Assembly: GCF_015209505.1 (NCBI RefSeq)
Contig: NZ_JADEYC010000019.1
Span: forward strand, 62,001-126,000
Origin: Saccharopolyspora montiporae
GTDB taxonomy: Bacteria > Actinomycetota > Actinomycetes > Mycobacteriales > Pseudonocardiaceae
Direction of reading: 5' to 3'
Length of the DNA stretch: 64,000 nucleotides
The notes below the pieces were generated by a model. The model was given only the letters and a program-made list of their open reading frames with translations, ran no database searches and was not told the DNA's origin. The position numbers and the translations under genes are program-made. Position 1 is the first letter of the stretch. Each line of letters starts with the position of its first letter. Of the stretch, positions 26,733 to 35,252 are shown in pieces.

Positions 26733-28322
26733 GTGGACATCGCCATCCGGGGAGCGCTCGTCGTGGACGGCACCGGCGCTCCCGGCCGCACCGCCGACGT
26801 CGGGATCGACCGCGGCCGCATCGCCGAGATCGCCGCCCCGGGCGCGCTGTCGGCTCGGCGCACCCTCGACGCGTCCGGGCTGGTGCTCGCGCCCGGCTTC
26901 ATCGATATGCACGCGCACTCGGACCTGCAGATCCTCGCCGAACCCGAGCACACCGCGAAGGTCTCCCAGGGCGTGACGCTGGAAGTCCTGGGCCAGGACG
27001 GGCTGTCCTACGCGCCGGTCGACGACGCGGTGCTGGCGACGCTGCGCACCCAGATCGCCGGGTGGAACGACGATCCGCCCGGATTCGACTGGAACTGGCG
27101 CAGCGTTGCCGAGTACCTCGACCGGCTGGACGCCGGGATCGCCGCCAACGCGGCCTACCTCGTGCCGCAGGGCACGCTGCGCATGCTCTGCGCCGGCTAC
27201 GAGGACCGACCGGTCACCGAGGACGAGCTGGACCGGATGCGCGCGACCCTCGCGCAGTCGCTGGCCGAGGGCGCGTTCGGCATGTCCTCCGGGCTGACCT
27301 ACACGCCCGGCATGTACGCGGGAACAGGCGAACTAGCCGCGCTGTGCGCGGTCGTGGCCGAGCACGGCGGGTTCTACAGCCCGCACCACCGCAGCTACGG
27401 GGCAGGCGCGCTGGACGCCTACGCCGAGATGATCGAGGTGTCCCGGCGTTCCGGCTGCCCGCTGCACCTTGCGCACGCCACCATGAACTTCGGCCCGAAC
27501 GCGGGGCGCGCCGGCGACCTGCTGTCCATGTTGGACTCCGCGATCGCCGACGGGTGCGACATCACGCTGGACAGCTACCCCTACCTGCCCGGGTGCACCT
27601 CGCTGCACGCCCTGCTGCCCAGCTGGGTCGCCGAAGGCGGCGTCGAGGCCGCGCTGCAGCGGCTGAGCGATCCGGTGCAGCGCGACCGCATCCGCACGGT
27701 CATGGAGGTCGAGGGCGCCGACGGATGCCACGGCGTGCCGATCGACTGGGACACCATCGAGATCAACGGGGTCCGCGACGCGCAGCGGCACGGGCACCTC
27801 GTCGGCCGCAGCGTGGCGGAATCCGCGCGGGTGGCCGGGATCCGGCCCAGCGACCTGTACTTCGACACCTTGGTGGCCGAACGCCTCGGCACGTCCTGCC
27901 TCATGCACGTCGGTCACGAGGACAACGTCCGCGCGATCATGCGGCACCCGGTGCACACCGCGGGCAGCGACGGCCTGCTGGTCGGCGACCGCCCGCACCC
28001 GCGCGCGTGGGGGACGTTCCCGCGCTACCTGGGCCACTACGTGCGCGAACTCGGTGTGCTCGGCCTTCAAGAGTGCGTCCAGCACATGACCGGCCGCGCC
28101 GCCGACCGGCTGGGCCTGACCGACCGCGGCCGCATCCGGGAAGGCTGCGCGGCCGATCTCGTGCTCTTCGACCCGGACCGCGTGACCGACACCGCCACCT
28201 TCGAGAACCCGCGCCAGCAGGCCGCCGGCATCCCGCACGTGTTCGTCAACGGCGTACCCGTGATCGAGGACGGGCACCGCACCGGGGCCCAGCCCGGGCG
28301 AGCGCTGCGCCGCAGCCGCTGA
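26733..28322 (+). CDS. N-acyl-D-amino-acid deacylase
   Basis: A 529-residue amidohydrolase. An N-terminal composite beta-sandwich is followed by APGFIDMHAHSD with metal ligands H60 and H62. Further elements are VLGQDGLSYAP, the GMSSGLTYTPGMYA substrate loop, HLAHATMNFG and the C-terminal TGRAADRLGLTDRGRIREG. It cleaves N-acyl-D-amino acids to the free D-amino acid, supplying the adjacent D-serine dehydratase-like enzyme. The GTG follows GGGAGGAACGACC. Length is typical (about 500-540). Confidence 0.93.
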   Translation: MDIAIRGALVVDGTGAPGRTADVGIDRGRIAEIAAPGALSARRTLDASGLVLAPGFIDMHAHSDLQILAEPEHTAKVSQGVTLEVLGQDGLSYAPVDDAVLATLRTQIAGWNDDPPGFDWNWRSVAEYLDRLDAGIAANAAYLVPQGTLRMLCAGYEDRPVTEDELDRMRATLAQSLAEGAFGMSSGLTYTPGMYAGTGELAALCAVVAEHGGFYSPHHRSYGAGALDAYAEMIEVSRRSGCPLHLAHATMNFGPNAGRAGDLLSMLDSAIADGCDITLDSYPYLPGCTSLHALLPSWVAEGGVEAALQRLSDPVQRDRIRTVMEVEGADGCHGVPIDWDTIEINGVRDAQRHGHLVGRSVAESARVAGIRPSDLYFDTLVAERLGTSCLMHVGHEDNVRAIMRHPVHTAGSDGLLVGDRPHPRAWGTFPRYLGHYVRELGVLGLQECVQHMTGRAADRLGLTDRGRIREGCAADLVLFDPDRVTDTATFENPRQQAAGIPHVFVNGVPVIEDGHRTGAQPGRALRRSR

Positions 28323-28377
28323 CCGTCCACTTTCCCGCACATCCTGCCCCTCTCCCCCGCACCCACCGGAGACACCC

Positions 28378-29781
28378 ATGCCCGGATTCGTCGACTGGTT
28401 GCAACAGGACACCGCCGGCCTGCTGACGCTCAGCGCCACCGGCATCGCCGTCTTGCTGCTGCTCATCATCCGGCTCCGGGTGGAGCCGTTCATCGCGCTC
28501 ATCGTCGTCGGGATGCTCATCGCGCTCACCGCGGGCATCCCGGTCGAGGAGCTCGTCGGCAACGCCCAGGACAGCGGGGATTCCTTGCTGGAGAGCGGAA
28601 TCGGCAGCACGCTCGGGCACATCGCCGCGATCGTCGGGCTCGGCAGCGTGCTCGGTTCGCTGCTGGAGGCCTCCGGTGGCGCCCAGCTGCTCACCCGGCG
28701 GCTGCTGCGCGCGTTCGGTGAGCGGCGGGCACCGCTGGCGATGGGCCTGTCCGGGCTGGTGTTCGGCATCCCGGTGTTCTTCGACATCGGGGTGTTCGTG
28801 CTGGCCCCGCTGGTCTACGTCGCGGCCCGGCAGAGCGGCCGGTCCATCCTGCTGTACTGCCTGCCGCTGGCGGCAGGGCTGTCCGTGACGCACGCGTTCC
28901 TGCCGCCGCATCCCGGTCCGGTCGTGGCCGCGGGGCTGCTCGGCGTGGACCTGGGCTGGTTGATCCTGCTCGGCGCGGTGTGCGCGCTGCCCGCGTTCGC
29001 CATCGCCGGCGTACTGTTCCCCGCCTGGATCGGCAAGCGCATCCACCTGCCGGTCCCGGACGACATGCTCGCCACCGACGAGCAGGACACCGACGCCGGA
29101 CGCCCGGAACCCGCGCTGGGCACCGTGGCGTTCGTGATCGGGCTGCCCATGGTGCTGATCCTGGGCGCCACGTTCACCAGCATCGCGCTGCCGGAGACCA
29201 GTCCGGTGCGCACTGCGCTGACCTTCCTCGGCAACCCGGTGGTGGCGCTGACCCTGGCCGTGCTGTGCGCGTCCTGGCTGCTGGGCTTCCGCCGCGGCAT
29301 GTCGGCCCAGGAGGTGTCGTCGCTGACGGGTGCCTCGCTGAAGCCGTTAGGCATGATCCTGCTCGTGGTCGGCGCAGGCGGCTTCTTCGGTGAAGTGCTG
29401 GAGGCCACCGGGGTCGGTGACGCGCTGGCCGGCTCGCTGCAGGCGGTCGGGCTGCCGATGCTCGTGTCCGCCTACGTCATCAGCGCCGGCCTGCGCATCG
29501 CGCAGGGCTCGGCGACGGTGGCGATCGTGACCACCGGCGGTATCGTGGCGCCGCTGCTGGCCGGCGCGGACCTCTCCCAGCCGCAGCTGGCGCTCATCGC
29601 GATCGCCATCGCCTCCGGCTCGATCATCGCCTCGCACGTCAACGACGGCGGATTCTGGATCATCTCGCGGTATTTCGGGATCCCGGTGGCCGAGACGCTC
29701 AAGACGTGGACGGTGCTGGAGACCCTGCTATCGGTCGTCGGGTTCGCCACCGCCGCCCTGCTCAGCGCGCTCATCGGCTGA
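28378..29781 (+). CDS. GntP family permease
   Basis: A 467-residue transporter with about 12-14 helices. GLGSVLGSLLEASGGAQLL, LVFGIPVFFDIGVFVLAPLV, HAFLPPHPGPV and the near-terminal SHVNDGGFWIISRYFG are GntP-family signatures. GntP proteins import gluconate, other sugar acids or D-serine (DsdX). Position behind the deacylase and D-serine dehydratase-like genes suggests a DsdX-like role in bringing in D-serine or an acyl-D-amino acid; a gluconate role is the alternative, given the KDG-kinase-like neighbour. Confidence 0.9.
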   Translation: MPGFVDWLQQDTAGLLTLSATGIAVLLLLIIRLRVEPFIALIVVGMLIALTAGIPVEELVGNAQDSGDSLLESGIGSTLGHIAAIVGLGSVLGSLLEASGGAQLLTRRLLRAFGERRAPLAMGLSGLVFGIPVFFDIGVFVLAPLVYVAARQSGRSILLYCLPLAAGLSVTHAFLPPHPGPVVAAGLLGVDLGWLILLGAVCALPAFAIAGVLFPAWIGKRIHLPVPDDMLATDEQDTDAGRPEPALGTVAFVIGLPMVLILGATFTSIALPETSPVRTALTFLGNPVVALTLAVLCASWLLGFRRGMSAQEVSSLTGASLKPLGMILLVVGAGGFFGEVLEATGVGDALAGSLQAVGLPMLVSAYVISAGLRIAQGSATVAIVTTGGIVAPLLAGADLSQPQLALIAIAIASGSIIASHVNDGGFWIISRYFGIPVAETLKTWTVLETLLSVVGFATAALLSALIG

Positions 29782-30322
29782 GCCGCGCGCGAATCCGGCC
29801 CCACGGCTTGACCACGGACAGCAGCACGGCACCGGTCAGCCCGATCGCGGAGACGATCACCGGGAACACCAGCGCGCGCAGCATTCCGGGATCCACGACG
29901 ACCGCCAGCTGCCGGGCCTGGTCGGCCGCGGTGAGCACCGTCGGGCGCAGCGACACGAGCACCAGCGCGGTGAACACGACGTTGATGAGCAGTTTCAGCG
30001 CCACCCACCAGTAGCGCAGCAGCCCGTACTTCGTGCCGATCCCCAGCACGATTCCGCTGGCCAGGCAGGTGAAACCGGCGAGGAGCAGCGGCCACACCGC
30101 CAGCAGGACGAGCACCCGGAAACCGGCGGCGGCCAGCTCGGGATCCGCGGTGAGCAGGCTGGTGCCCACCAACACGGCCAACGCGACATCGAGCCCGATC
30201 CAGACCGCGGCCGACAGGATGTGCACCACCAGGACGATCTGCCGCTGCACTTTCCCGAGCCGGCGCGCGGGCTGCGCGCGCCGGTCGACCCGTGGCGGTG
30301 GGGCGGTCGTGGCGGTGCGCAC
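29771..30322 (-). CDS. Four-helix membrane protein, DUF2269-like
   Basis: A 183-residue membrane protein with four to five hydrophobic helices: IVLVVHILSAAVWIGLDVALA, FRVLVLLAVWPLLLAGFTCLA, LKLLINVVFTALVLVSL and VFPVIVSAIGLTGAVLLSVV. The first helix with a His after a short basic stretch resembles DUF2269/CopD-like proteins. No function is known. The start GTG at 30,322 has GGAGG 8 bases upstream. It overlaps the GntP stop by 11 bases and is followed by nothing co-directional until the next operon. Confidence 0.6.
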   Translation of the reverse strand: MRTATTAPPPRVDRRAQPARRLGKVQRQIVLVVHILSAAVWIGLDVALAVLVGTSLLTADPELAAAGFRVLVLLAVWPLLLAGFTCLASGIVLGIGTKYGLLRYWWVALKLLINVVFTALVLVSLRPTVLTAADQARQLAVVVDPGMLRALVFPVIVSAIGLTGAVLLSVVKPWGRIRARLSR

Positions 30323-30342
30323 GGTCGTCACCTCCCCGTCGC

Positions 30343-30729
30343 CTACCGACCGGGCACCGGGGACAGTTGCACGTGAGTCAGCCGCCACGCACCGCCGTCC
30401 GGCACCAGGATCGCGGTGAACCGGTACCGGCCCGGATGCGCCTGCCCGCGGTACGCGGCGTGCTGGTCGAGCAGGCCGGTCACCAGCGCCACGTCCTGCC
30501 CGAGGTGGCGCACACCGGTGTCGTGCACCGCGAACTCCTCGTTGACGAGGTCTCCGGAGTCGAAGCGGTCCAGCCACTGCCCGCGGTCGAGCACGAATCC
30601 GTAGGGACCGATCCCGGCGAAATCCCGGGTGAGCAGGTCTCGAAGCGCCCGGGTGTCGCCCGCGGCCTCGGCGGCCGCCCAGCGACCGAGCCGATCCAAG
30701 ACCGGTGCTGATGTCGTGGCGGTGCTCAT
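30343..30729 (-). CDS. SnoaL-like / NTF2-fold protein
   Basis: A 128-residue nuclear-transport-factor-2-like protein. VLDRLGRWAAAEAAGDTRALR, LTRDFAGIGPYGFVLDRGQWLDRF, DTGVRHLGQDVALVTGLL and a C-terminal YRFTAILVPDGGAWRLTHVQ strand give the typical cone fold. Such proteins are small hydrolases, isomerases or ligand binders. It is likely co-transcribed with the downstream membrane protein and divergent from a MarR-type gene, its probable regulator. Confidence 0.8.
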   Translation of the reverse strand: MSTATTSAPVLDRLGRWAAAEAAGDTRALRDLLTRDFAGIGPYGFVLDRGQWLDRFDSGDLVNEEFAVHDTGVRHLGQDVALVTGLLDQHAAYRGQAHPGRYRFTAILVPDGGAWRLTHVQLSPVPGR

Positions 30730-30793
30730 CGCGCACCTCCGCGCGGAACGGACCGGTATCCGGTGCCGGTCCGGACACCGACAATGTTAGGTA

Positions 30794-30806
30794 CCGAACG
30801 GTTCGG
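30794..30806. promoter_or_regulatory. Candidate MarR operator
   Basis: An inverted repeat CCGAAC-G-GTTCGG, with AT-richer flanks, in the 121-base region between the divergent SnoaL-like and MarR-type genes. Position supports autoregulation and repression of both transcripts. Not confirmed beyond symmetry. Confidence 0.5.
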
Positions 30807-30850
30807 CGTCAATGCGTTCGTTGCCTTATGGTCCCTGCTAGGCTCGCCGT

Positions 30851-31288
30851 ATGCCGACACCGCCCGCCGGACCACCGCTGGGATTGCGCCTGGCCAGTAC
30901 CGCCAAGGCCGTCAGCCAGGCGTTCGACGATGCGCTCGCCGCCGTCGGAGGCTCCCGGCCGAGCTGGCTGGTGCTGATGTCGCTGAAGATCCGCACCGTG
31001 GCCAACCAGCGCGAACTCGCCGAAGCGGTCGGCATCCGCGGCGCCACGCTGACCCAACACCTCGACGGGATGGAGTCCCGCGGGTTGCTCACCCGGCGGC
31101 GCGATCCCGGCAACCGCCGCGTGCACCTGGTGGAGCTCACCCCCGACGGCGAGGAGGCGTTCCACCGCATGCGCCGCGCCGCGACCGAGTTCGACGCGCA
31201 GCTGCACCGCGGACTCGACGAGCAGCAGACCGCCCAGCTCGAAGAACTGCTCGACCGGTTGCGGTCCAACGCGCAGGATCCGGGCTGA
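30851..31288 (+). CDS. MarR family transcriptional regulator
   Basis: A 145-residue winged-helix dimer. RASSWLV-like helix PSWLVLMSLKI, then NQRELAEAVGIRGATLTQHLDGMESRGLLTRRRDP as recognition helix and wing, and a helical dimerisation end. Adjacent to the SnoaL-like gene on the other strand with an inverted repeat between, so it probably regulates that pair. The inducer is unknown. Confidence 0.9.
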   Translation: MPTPPAGPPLGLRLASTAKAVSQAFDDALAAVGGSRPSWLVLMSLKIRTVANQRELAEAVGIRGATLTQHLDGMESRGLLTRRRDPGNRRVHLVELTPDGEEAFHRMRRAATEFDAQLHRGLDEQQTAQLEELLDRLRSNAQDPG

Positions 31289-31352
31289 ATCCCGCGCGAC
31301 ATCCCGGCCGCGGCGGGCGGCCTGCCGCAGCACGGCGTGGAACGATGGCGGC

Positions 31353-32591
31353 ATGCTCCTGGATCCGGCCGCAGACCGGTGGCAGACCTGGCAATACGCC
31401 GAGCGGTACCTGGGTGCGGGGACCCGCGACTACAGCAGGTTCGCCGCGGACATGGACATCGCCGACGACTACCACCCGCAGCGGGCGCCGGACGCATTCA
31501 CCGCACCGACGTTTCGCATCCCCGCCGCCGAAGGAGCGGTGCTCGGCAGCGGAATCCCCTCCCCCGCCGCCGCGCACTACCTCGCCGACGGGGAGTTCCT
31601 GCTGCCGGTGCACCCCGAAGCCCTGTCCGCACCGGACCTGCCGGGACGCGACGCGCTGCTGGAGCGCCGACGCGGCCCGGACCTGCTGGTGAGCCCCTCG
31701 GCCAACGCCCGCACGGTCTTCGTGCACCGGATCGGTGCGCACGAACCGGCACCGCATTTCGTCAAACTGCACTACCCCAAGCGCCTGTCCCGGTTCACCC
31801 GCCGGTTGCGCAGGCCGTTCATCGCGCTGGCGCTGTGGACCACGGGCGAGCTGACCGCGGCCGGCATCCCGGTGCTGCCCGAGACGGCCGGCGCGGTGCT
31901 CGGCGACGATGCCGAGCACTCCTGGGGCTTCCTGGTGCGGGAGGCGGCCCCGCCCGGGGAGGTTTTCCCGCCGGATGACGGGGAGGTCGTCGTCCCGCTG
32001 TTCGCGCTGTACGGACGCGATGTGCTGCGCCCGCAGGATCCCGCGCTGCTGGAGCAGCTCGTGGCGCGCAGCGGAGAAGACCCCCTGCGCTGGGTGGCCG
32101 ACCGGCTGGTGGTCCCGCTGGTGCGCACCTGGGTGCGCAGCGCGCTGGCCACCGGCTGCTTGCTGGAGATGCACGGGCAGAACGCGGTCGTGCGCTGCGC
32201 CGCCGACGGCAGCCGCAGCGAGGTGCTCTACCGGGACGGCGCCGTGTACCTTGACGACGAGCTGCGGCCGGGCGGCACCGCGGACCCGCCGCCGGTCAAC
32301 GTGCTCTCCCGGATGCGCATACCGCGCGAGCGGGTGCACAGCCTGGTCTACGACAGTTTCCTCGGCCACCACGCGCTGGACCGGATCGCCCTGCTGGCGC
32401 GGGACTCGTTCGGCGTGCCGAGCGCGGACCTGCGGGACGCGGCCCGGGAGGCGTTCGTCGACGCGGGCGGGATGTCCGTCCCGCTGCCCGAGCACGTCTT
32501 CTACTACGACGACCGGCTGCACCCCGGCGGCGGGTGGGAGCTGGAGGACACCGGGAACAAGCCGTCCTGGCGTCCCGCGCCGCGGGGTTGA
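31353..32591 (+). CDS. IucA/IucC-like siderophore synthetase-type protein
   Basis: A 412-residue protein with features of the NIS synthetase fold. HFVKLHYPKRLSRFTRRLRRPF recalls the palm segment, and LLEMHGQNAVVRCAADGS with VLYRDGAVYLD recalls the EAHxQN and RDxxG motifs of IucA/IucC ATP-dependent carboxylate-amine ligases. It is much shorter than usual (about 580-620) and lacks the N-terminal thumb. No other siderophore gene is nearby, so it may act on another carboxylate. Family placement is moderate; an unrelated hypothetical remains possible. Confidence 0.55.
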   Translation: MLLDPAADRWQTWQYAERYLGAGTRDYSRFAADMDIADDYHPQRAPDAFTAPTFRIPAAEGAVLGSGIPSPAAAHYLADGEFLLPVHPEALSAPDLPGRDALLERRRGPDLLVSPSANARTVFVHRIGAHEPAPHFVKLHYPKRLSRFTRRLRRPFIALALWTTGELTAAGIPVLPETAGAVLGDDAEHSWGFLVREAAPPGEVFPPDDGEVVVPLFALYGRDVLRPQDPALLEQLVARSGEDPLRWVADRLVVPLVRTWVRSALATGCLLEMHGQNAVVRCAADGSRSEVLYRDGAVYLDDELRPGGTADPPPVNVLSRMRIPRERVHSLVYDSFLGHHALDRIALLARDSFGVPSADLRDAAREAFVDAGGMSVPLPEHVFYYDDRLHPGGGWELEDTGNKPSWRPAPRG

Positions 32592-32597
32592 CCTCGC

Positions 32598-33626
32598 TTA
32601 CCCGAGGGTCGATTCGGCGATCACCGGCACGTATCCGGTGCGCCTGCCGTCCTGGCCGATCAGGTGGCCGAGCCGCTTGCCGAACTGCGGCGTCACCCAG
32701 CGATCCAGGACGCGCGTGCCGACGAACCGCGCCGCCAGCAGCGCTTCGAACCGGTCCAGGTGCTCCAGCCGGTGCAGCCAGACCTGCGCGACGAGGTTCG
32801 CCTCGCTGCCCACCGTCGCGCACAGCCGGATCTCCGGCAGCCGGGAGATCGCGCGGGCCACACCCTGCAGATCACGCTGCGGCACGTCCAGCCACAAGGT
32901 CGCCGCGACCTGCCATCCGGCGACGAAATGGGCGACCTCGCAACGCACCGCCGCGAACCGGGACTCGACCACACGGCGGATCAACCGGCCCGCGGTGGCC
33001 GGCGAACAACCCAACCCGGCGGCGACGCGGGCCGCGCTGATCCGGGCATCCGGGCCGAGCAGCCGCAGCACCTCCAGATCGCGCCCCGCGGGACGGGTGG
33101 CCGGGGACACGGGCCCCTCAGTGCGCACCACCTGCTGCTGCGCCGGGGACAGCGCGTCCAGGCGCCAGCCGGAACCGTCGCGGATCACCGAGCGGAAGAA
33201 GTGCGTGCGGGTCGCGCGCACCCCCGGGATCGCGGCCACGGCACCGAGCACCTGCTCATCGAGCTCGACGATGCTGGCCGCGAGCACGGTCAGCATGAGG
33301 TCGCGGCTGCCGGACGTCGCGTCGATGTTCCACACGAACGCGTTGCCGGCCAGCTCGGCCATCACCGCGCTGCGCCGTCCCGGCACGCACTCGACCTCCA
33401 CCAGCGCGCCGGCCTCCCAGTGGTGCCCGGTCCATTCCTTGGTGCCCAGCGGGTAGCAGCTGAACCAGGCCAGGCCCTCCCGCTCCAGCCGTGACCAGCG
33501 GCGCGTCAACGTCGAGGCATCCACGTCCAGGACGGCGGCCAGGCTCGCCCAGGAGACGCGGGGATTCAGCTGCAGGGCGTGCACCAACGCCAGGTCTGTC
33601 TCGTCCAAGCCAGCAGAATCGTGCAT
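32598..33626 (-). CDS. Lrp/AsnC-type regulator, double-domain
   Basis: A 342-residue protein made of two Lrp/AsnC units. Each has a helix-turn-helix (DLALVHALQLNPRVSWASLA at about 10 and VLRLLGPDARISAARVAAGL at about 185) followed by a RAM-like ferredoxin fold. Such tandem AsnC regulators control amino-acid or peptide uptake. It is divergent from the DUF5058/membrane/M20 operon and probably controls it. The start at MHDSAGLDETD is preferred to an upstream in-frame ATG. Confidence 0.85.
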   Translation of the reverse strand: MHDSAGLDETDLALVHALQLNPRVSWASLAAVLDVDASTLTRRWSRLEREGLAWFSCYPLGTKEWTGHHWEAGALVEVECVPGRRSAVMAELAGNAFVWNIDATSGSRDLMLTVLAASIVELDEQVLGAVAAIPGVRATRTHFFRSVIRDGSGWRLDALSPAQQQVVRTEGPVSPATRPAGRDLEVLRLLGPDARISAARVAAGLGCSPATAGRLIRRVVESRFAAVRCEVAHFVAGWQVAATLWLDVPQRDLQGVARAISRLPEIRLCATVGSEANLVAQVWLHRLEHLDRFEALLAARFVGTRVLDRWVTPQFGKRLGHLIGQDGRRTGYVPVIAESTLG

Positions 33627-33748
33627 GCCGACCACTCCAAATGAAGATTCCTGCGATTTCAAGGCGTTGGTGGCGAATCACCGCATGCTCCCCGTCAACC
33701 GAAGCGCGGGCCGGATCCCGGCGAGCGCCCCGAACGAGGAGGTCGACG

Positions 33749-34447
33749 ATGAACGCACCTGCGCTGACCGGTTCGCCGGTGCTGTGGCTGGCCGTGCTCG
33801 GCGTATTCAGCGTGATCGTCGTGCAGTCGGTGGTGTACCTGCGCGCGGCGCGGCGGGCGGCGGACAGCGCCGAGATCACCCGCGGTGAGCTGACCACCGC
33901 GCTGCGCACCGGCGCTGTCTCGGCGATCGGCCCGTCGGCCGCGGTGGTGTTCATCGCGCTGACCCTGCTCACGGTCTTCGGCACCCCGGCGGTGCTGGTG
34001 CGCATCGGGCTGATCGGTTCGGCCAGTTTCGAGACGCTGGCCGCGCAGACCGCGGCCGGAGCCGTGGGCGTCGAGCTCGGCGGACCGGGCTACGACGACA
34101 CGGTGTTCGCCCTGGTGCTGTTCACGATGAGCGCGGGCGGGGCGGCCTGGATGGTGACCACCCTGGTGTTCACCCCGCTGCTGCGGCGCACCGACCGCAA
34201 GGTGCGCGCGCTGAACCCGGCGGTGATGGCGATCGCGCCGAGCGCCGGGATGATCGGGGCCTTCTGCTACCTGGGCCTGGCCGAGACGCAGAAGTCCACG
34301 GGCCACCTGGTCGCGTTCACCGCCGGTGCCGGCGTGATGCTCGCGCTGCACGCCCTCAACGCGCGGCTACGCACCCGCTGGATCAAGGAGTGGTCGCTGG
34401 GAATCTCCATGGTCGCCGCGCTGGCAGTGGCCGCGGCCGCGACCTGA
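33749..34447 (+). CDS. DUF5058-type membrane protein
   Basis: A 232-residue membrane protein with about six helices. It begins SPVLWLAVLGVFSVIVVQSVVYLRAAR, and contains AVSAIGPSAAVVFIALTLLTVFG and APSAGMIGAFCYLGLAE. This matches the DUF5058 family found beside M20 peptidases, thought to be a two-component transporter half. The ATG follows GAGGAGG. Its partner is the next gene of the same length. Confidence 0.7.
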   Translation: MNAPALTGSPVLWLAVLGVFSVIVVQSVVYLRAARRAADSAEITRGELTTALRTGAVSAIGPSAAVVFIALTLLTVFGTPAVLVRIGLIGSASFETLAAQTAAGAVGVELGGPGYDDTVFALVLFTMSAGGAAWMVTTLVFTPLLRRTDRKVRALNPAVMAIAPSAGMIGAFCYLGLAETQKSTGHLVAFTAGAGVMLALHALNARLRTRWIKEWSLGISMVAALAVAAAAT

Positions 34448-34497
34448 CCGGACCCGCGCGCACCGGCACCGATTCCCGAGCACCCGAGGAGCCCGCG

Positions 34498-35196
34498 ATG
34501 GACTCGTTCCACACCACCACCGCCCGCTGGGGCCAGGCCACGATGCTGGCCGGACTCGCCTTCTCCCTGCTGGCCCCGGCGTACTTCATGTTCGGGCTGG
34601 GCCACTGGCCCGGCTGGGAACCGGTGCTGCAGGCCTGGTTGTCGGTGGCCGCGGTGTTCGGCGTGCTGTGGGTCGCCGAACCGATCACCTACTACCCGAT
34701 GCTCGGGCAGGCCGCGACGTACCAAGCGTTCATGATCGGCAACATCGCGAACAAGCTGCTGCCCTCCGCGCTGGCGGCCCAGACCGCGATCGGTGCGCGG
34801 CAGGGCACGCCGCGCGCCGAACTCGCCGCCGTGGTCGCGATCGTGGGTGCCACCGCGGTGCACCTGGTCTCGTTGGCGGTGTTCGTCGGTCTGCTCGGCG
34901 GCTGGCTGGTCTCGGTGATCCCGGCCGGGATCCAGCAGGCGTTCGACTACGTGGTGCCCGCCATCTTCGGACCCGTGCTCGTGCAGGCGGTACTCGGCGC
35001 GCTGCACCAGCGCCGGACCGTTCCGATCGCGCTGTTGTGCGGGATTCTCGGCGTGTACGGGCTGGTCGGCGCGATTCCGTCGGCGTCGTCCTACGCGATG
35101 GCGGTGAGCACGATCGCCGCGGTGGTGCTGTCGGTGCTGCTGCGCGAGAAGACCCGGGATCCGGACAGCGCGCGCGCCGACGAGGTGCGCGCGTGA
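34498..35196 (+). CDS. Membrane protein, partner of the DUF5058 protein
   Basis: A 232-residue protein with about six helices. TYQAFMIGNIANKLLPSALAAQTAIGARQGTPRAELAAVVAIVGA has the helix-loop seen in the small subunits that accompany DUF5058. With the upstream gene it probably forms a transporter for the substrate or product of the M20 hydrolase downstream. ATG behind GAGGAG. Assignment rests on context more than motif. Confidence 0.65.
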   Translation: MDSFHTTTARWGQATMLAGLAFSLLAPAYFMFGLGHWPGWEPVLQAWLSVAAVFGVLWVAEPITYYPMLGQAATYQAFMIGNIANKLLPSALAAQTAIGARQGTPRAELAAVVAIVGATAVHLVSLAVFVGLLGGWLVSVIPAGIQQAFDYVVPAIFGPVLVQAVLGALHQRRTVPIALLCGILGVYGLVGAIPSASSYAMAVSTIAAVVLSVLLREKTRDPDSARADEVRA

Positions 35197-35252
35197 TCTG
35201 CCCGCCGCGAGGCGGCGAACGACCGGCGACACCGACCGATGGGAGCCCTGCG

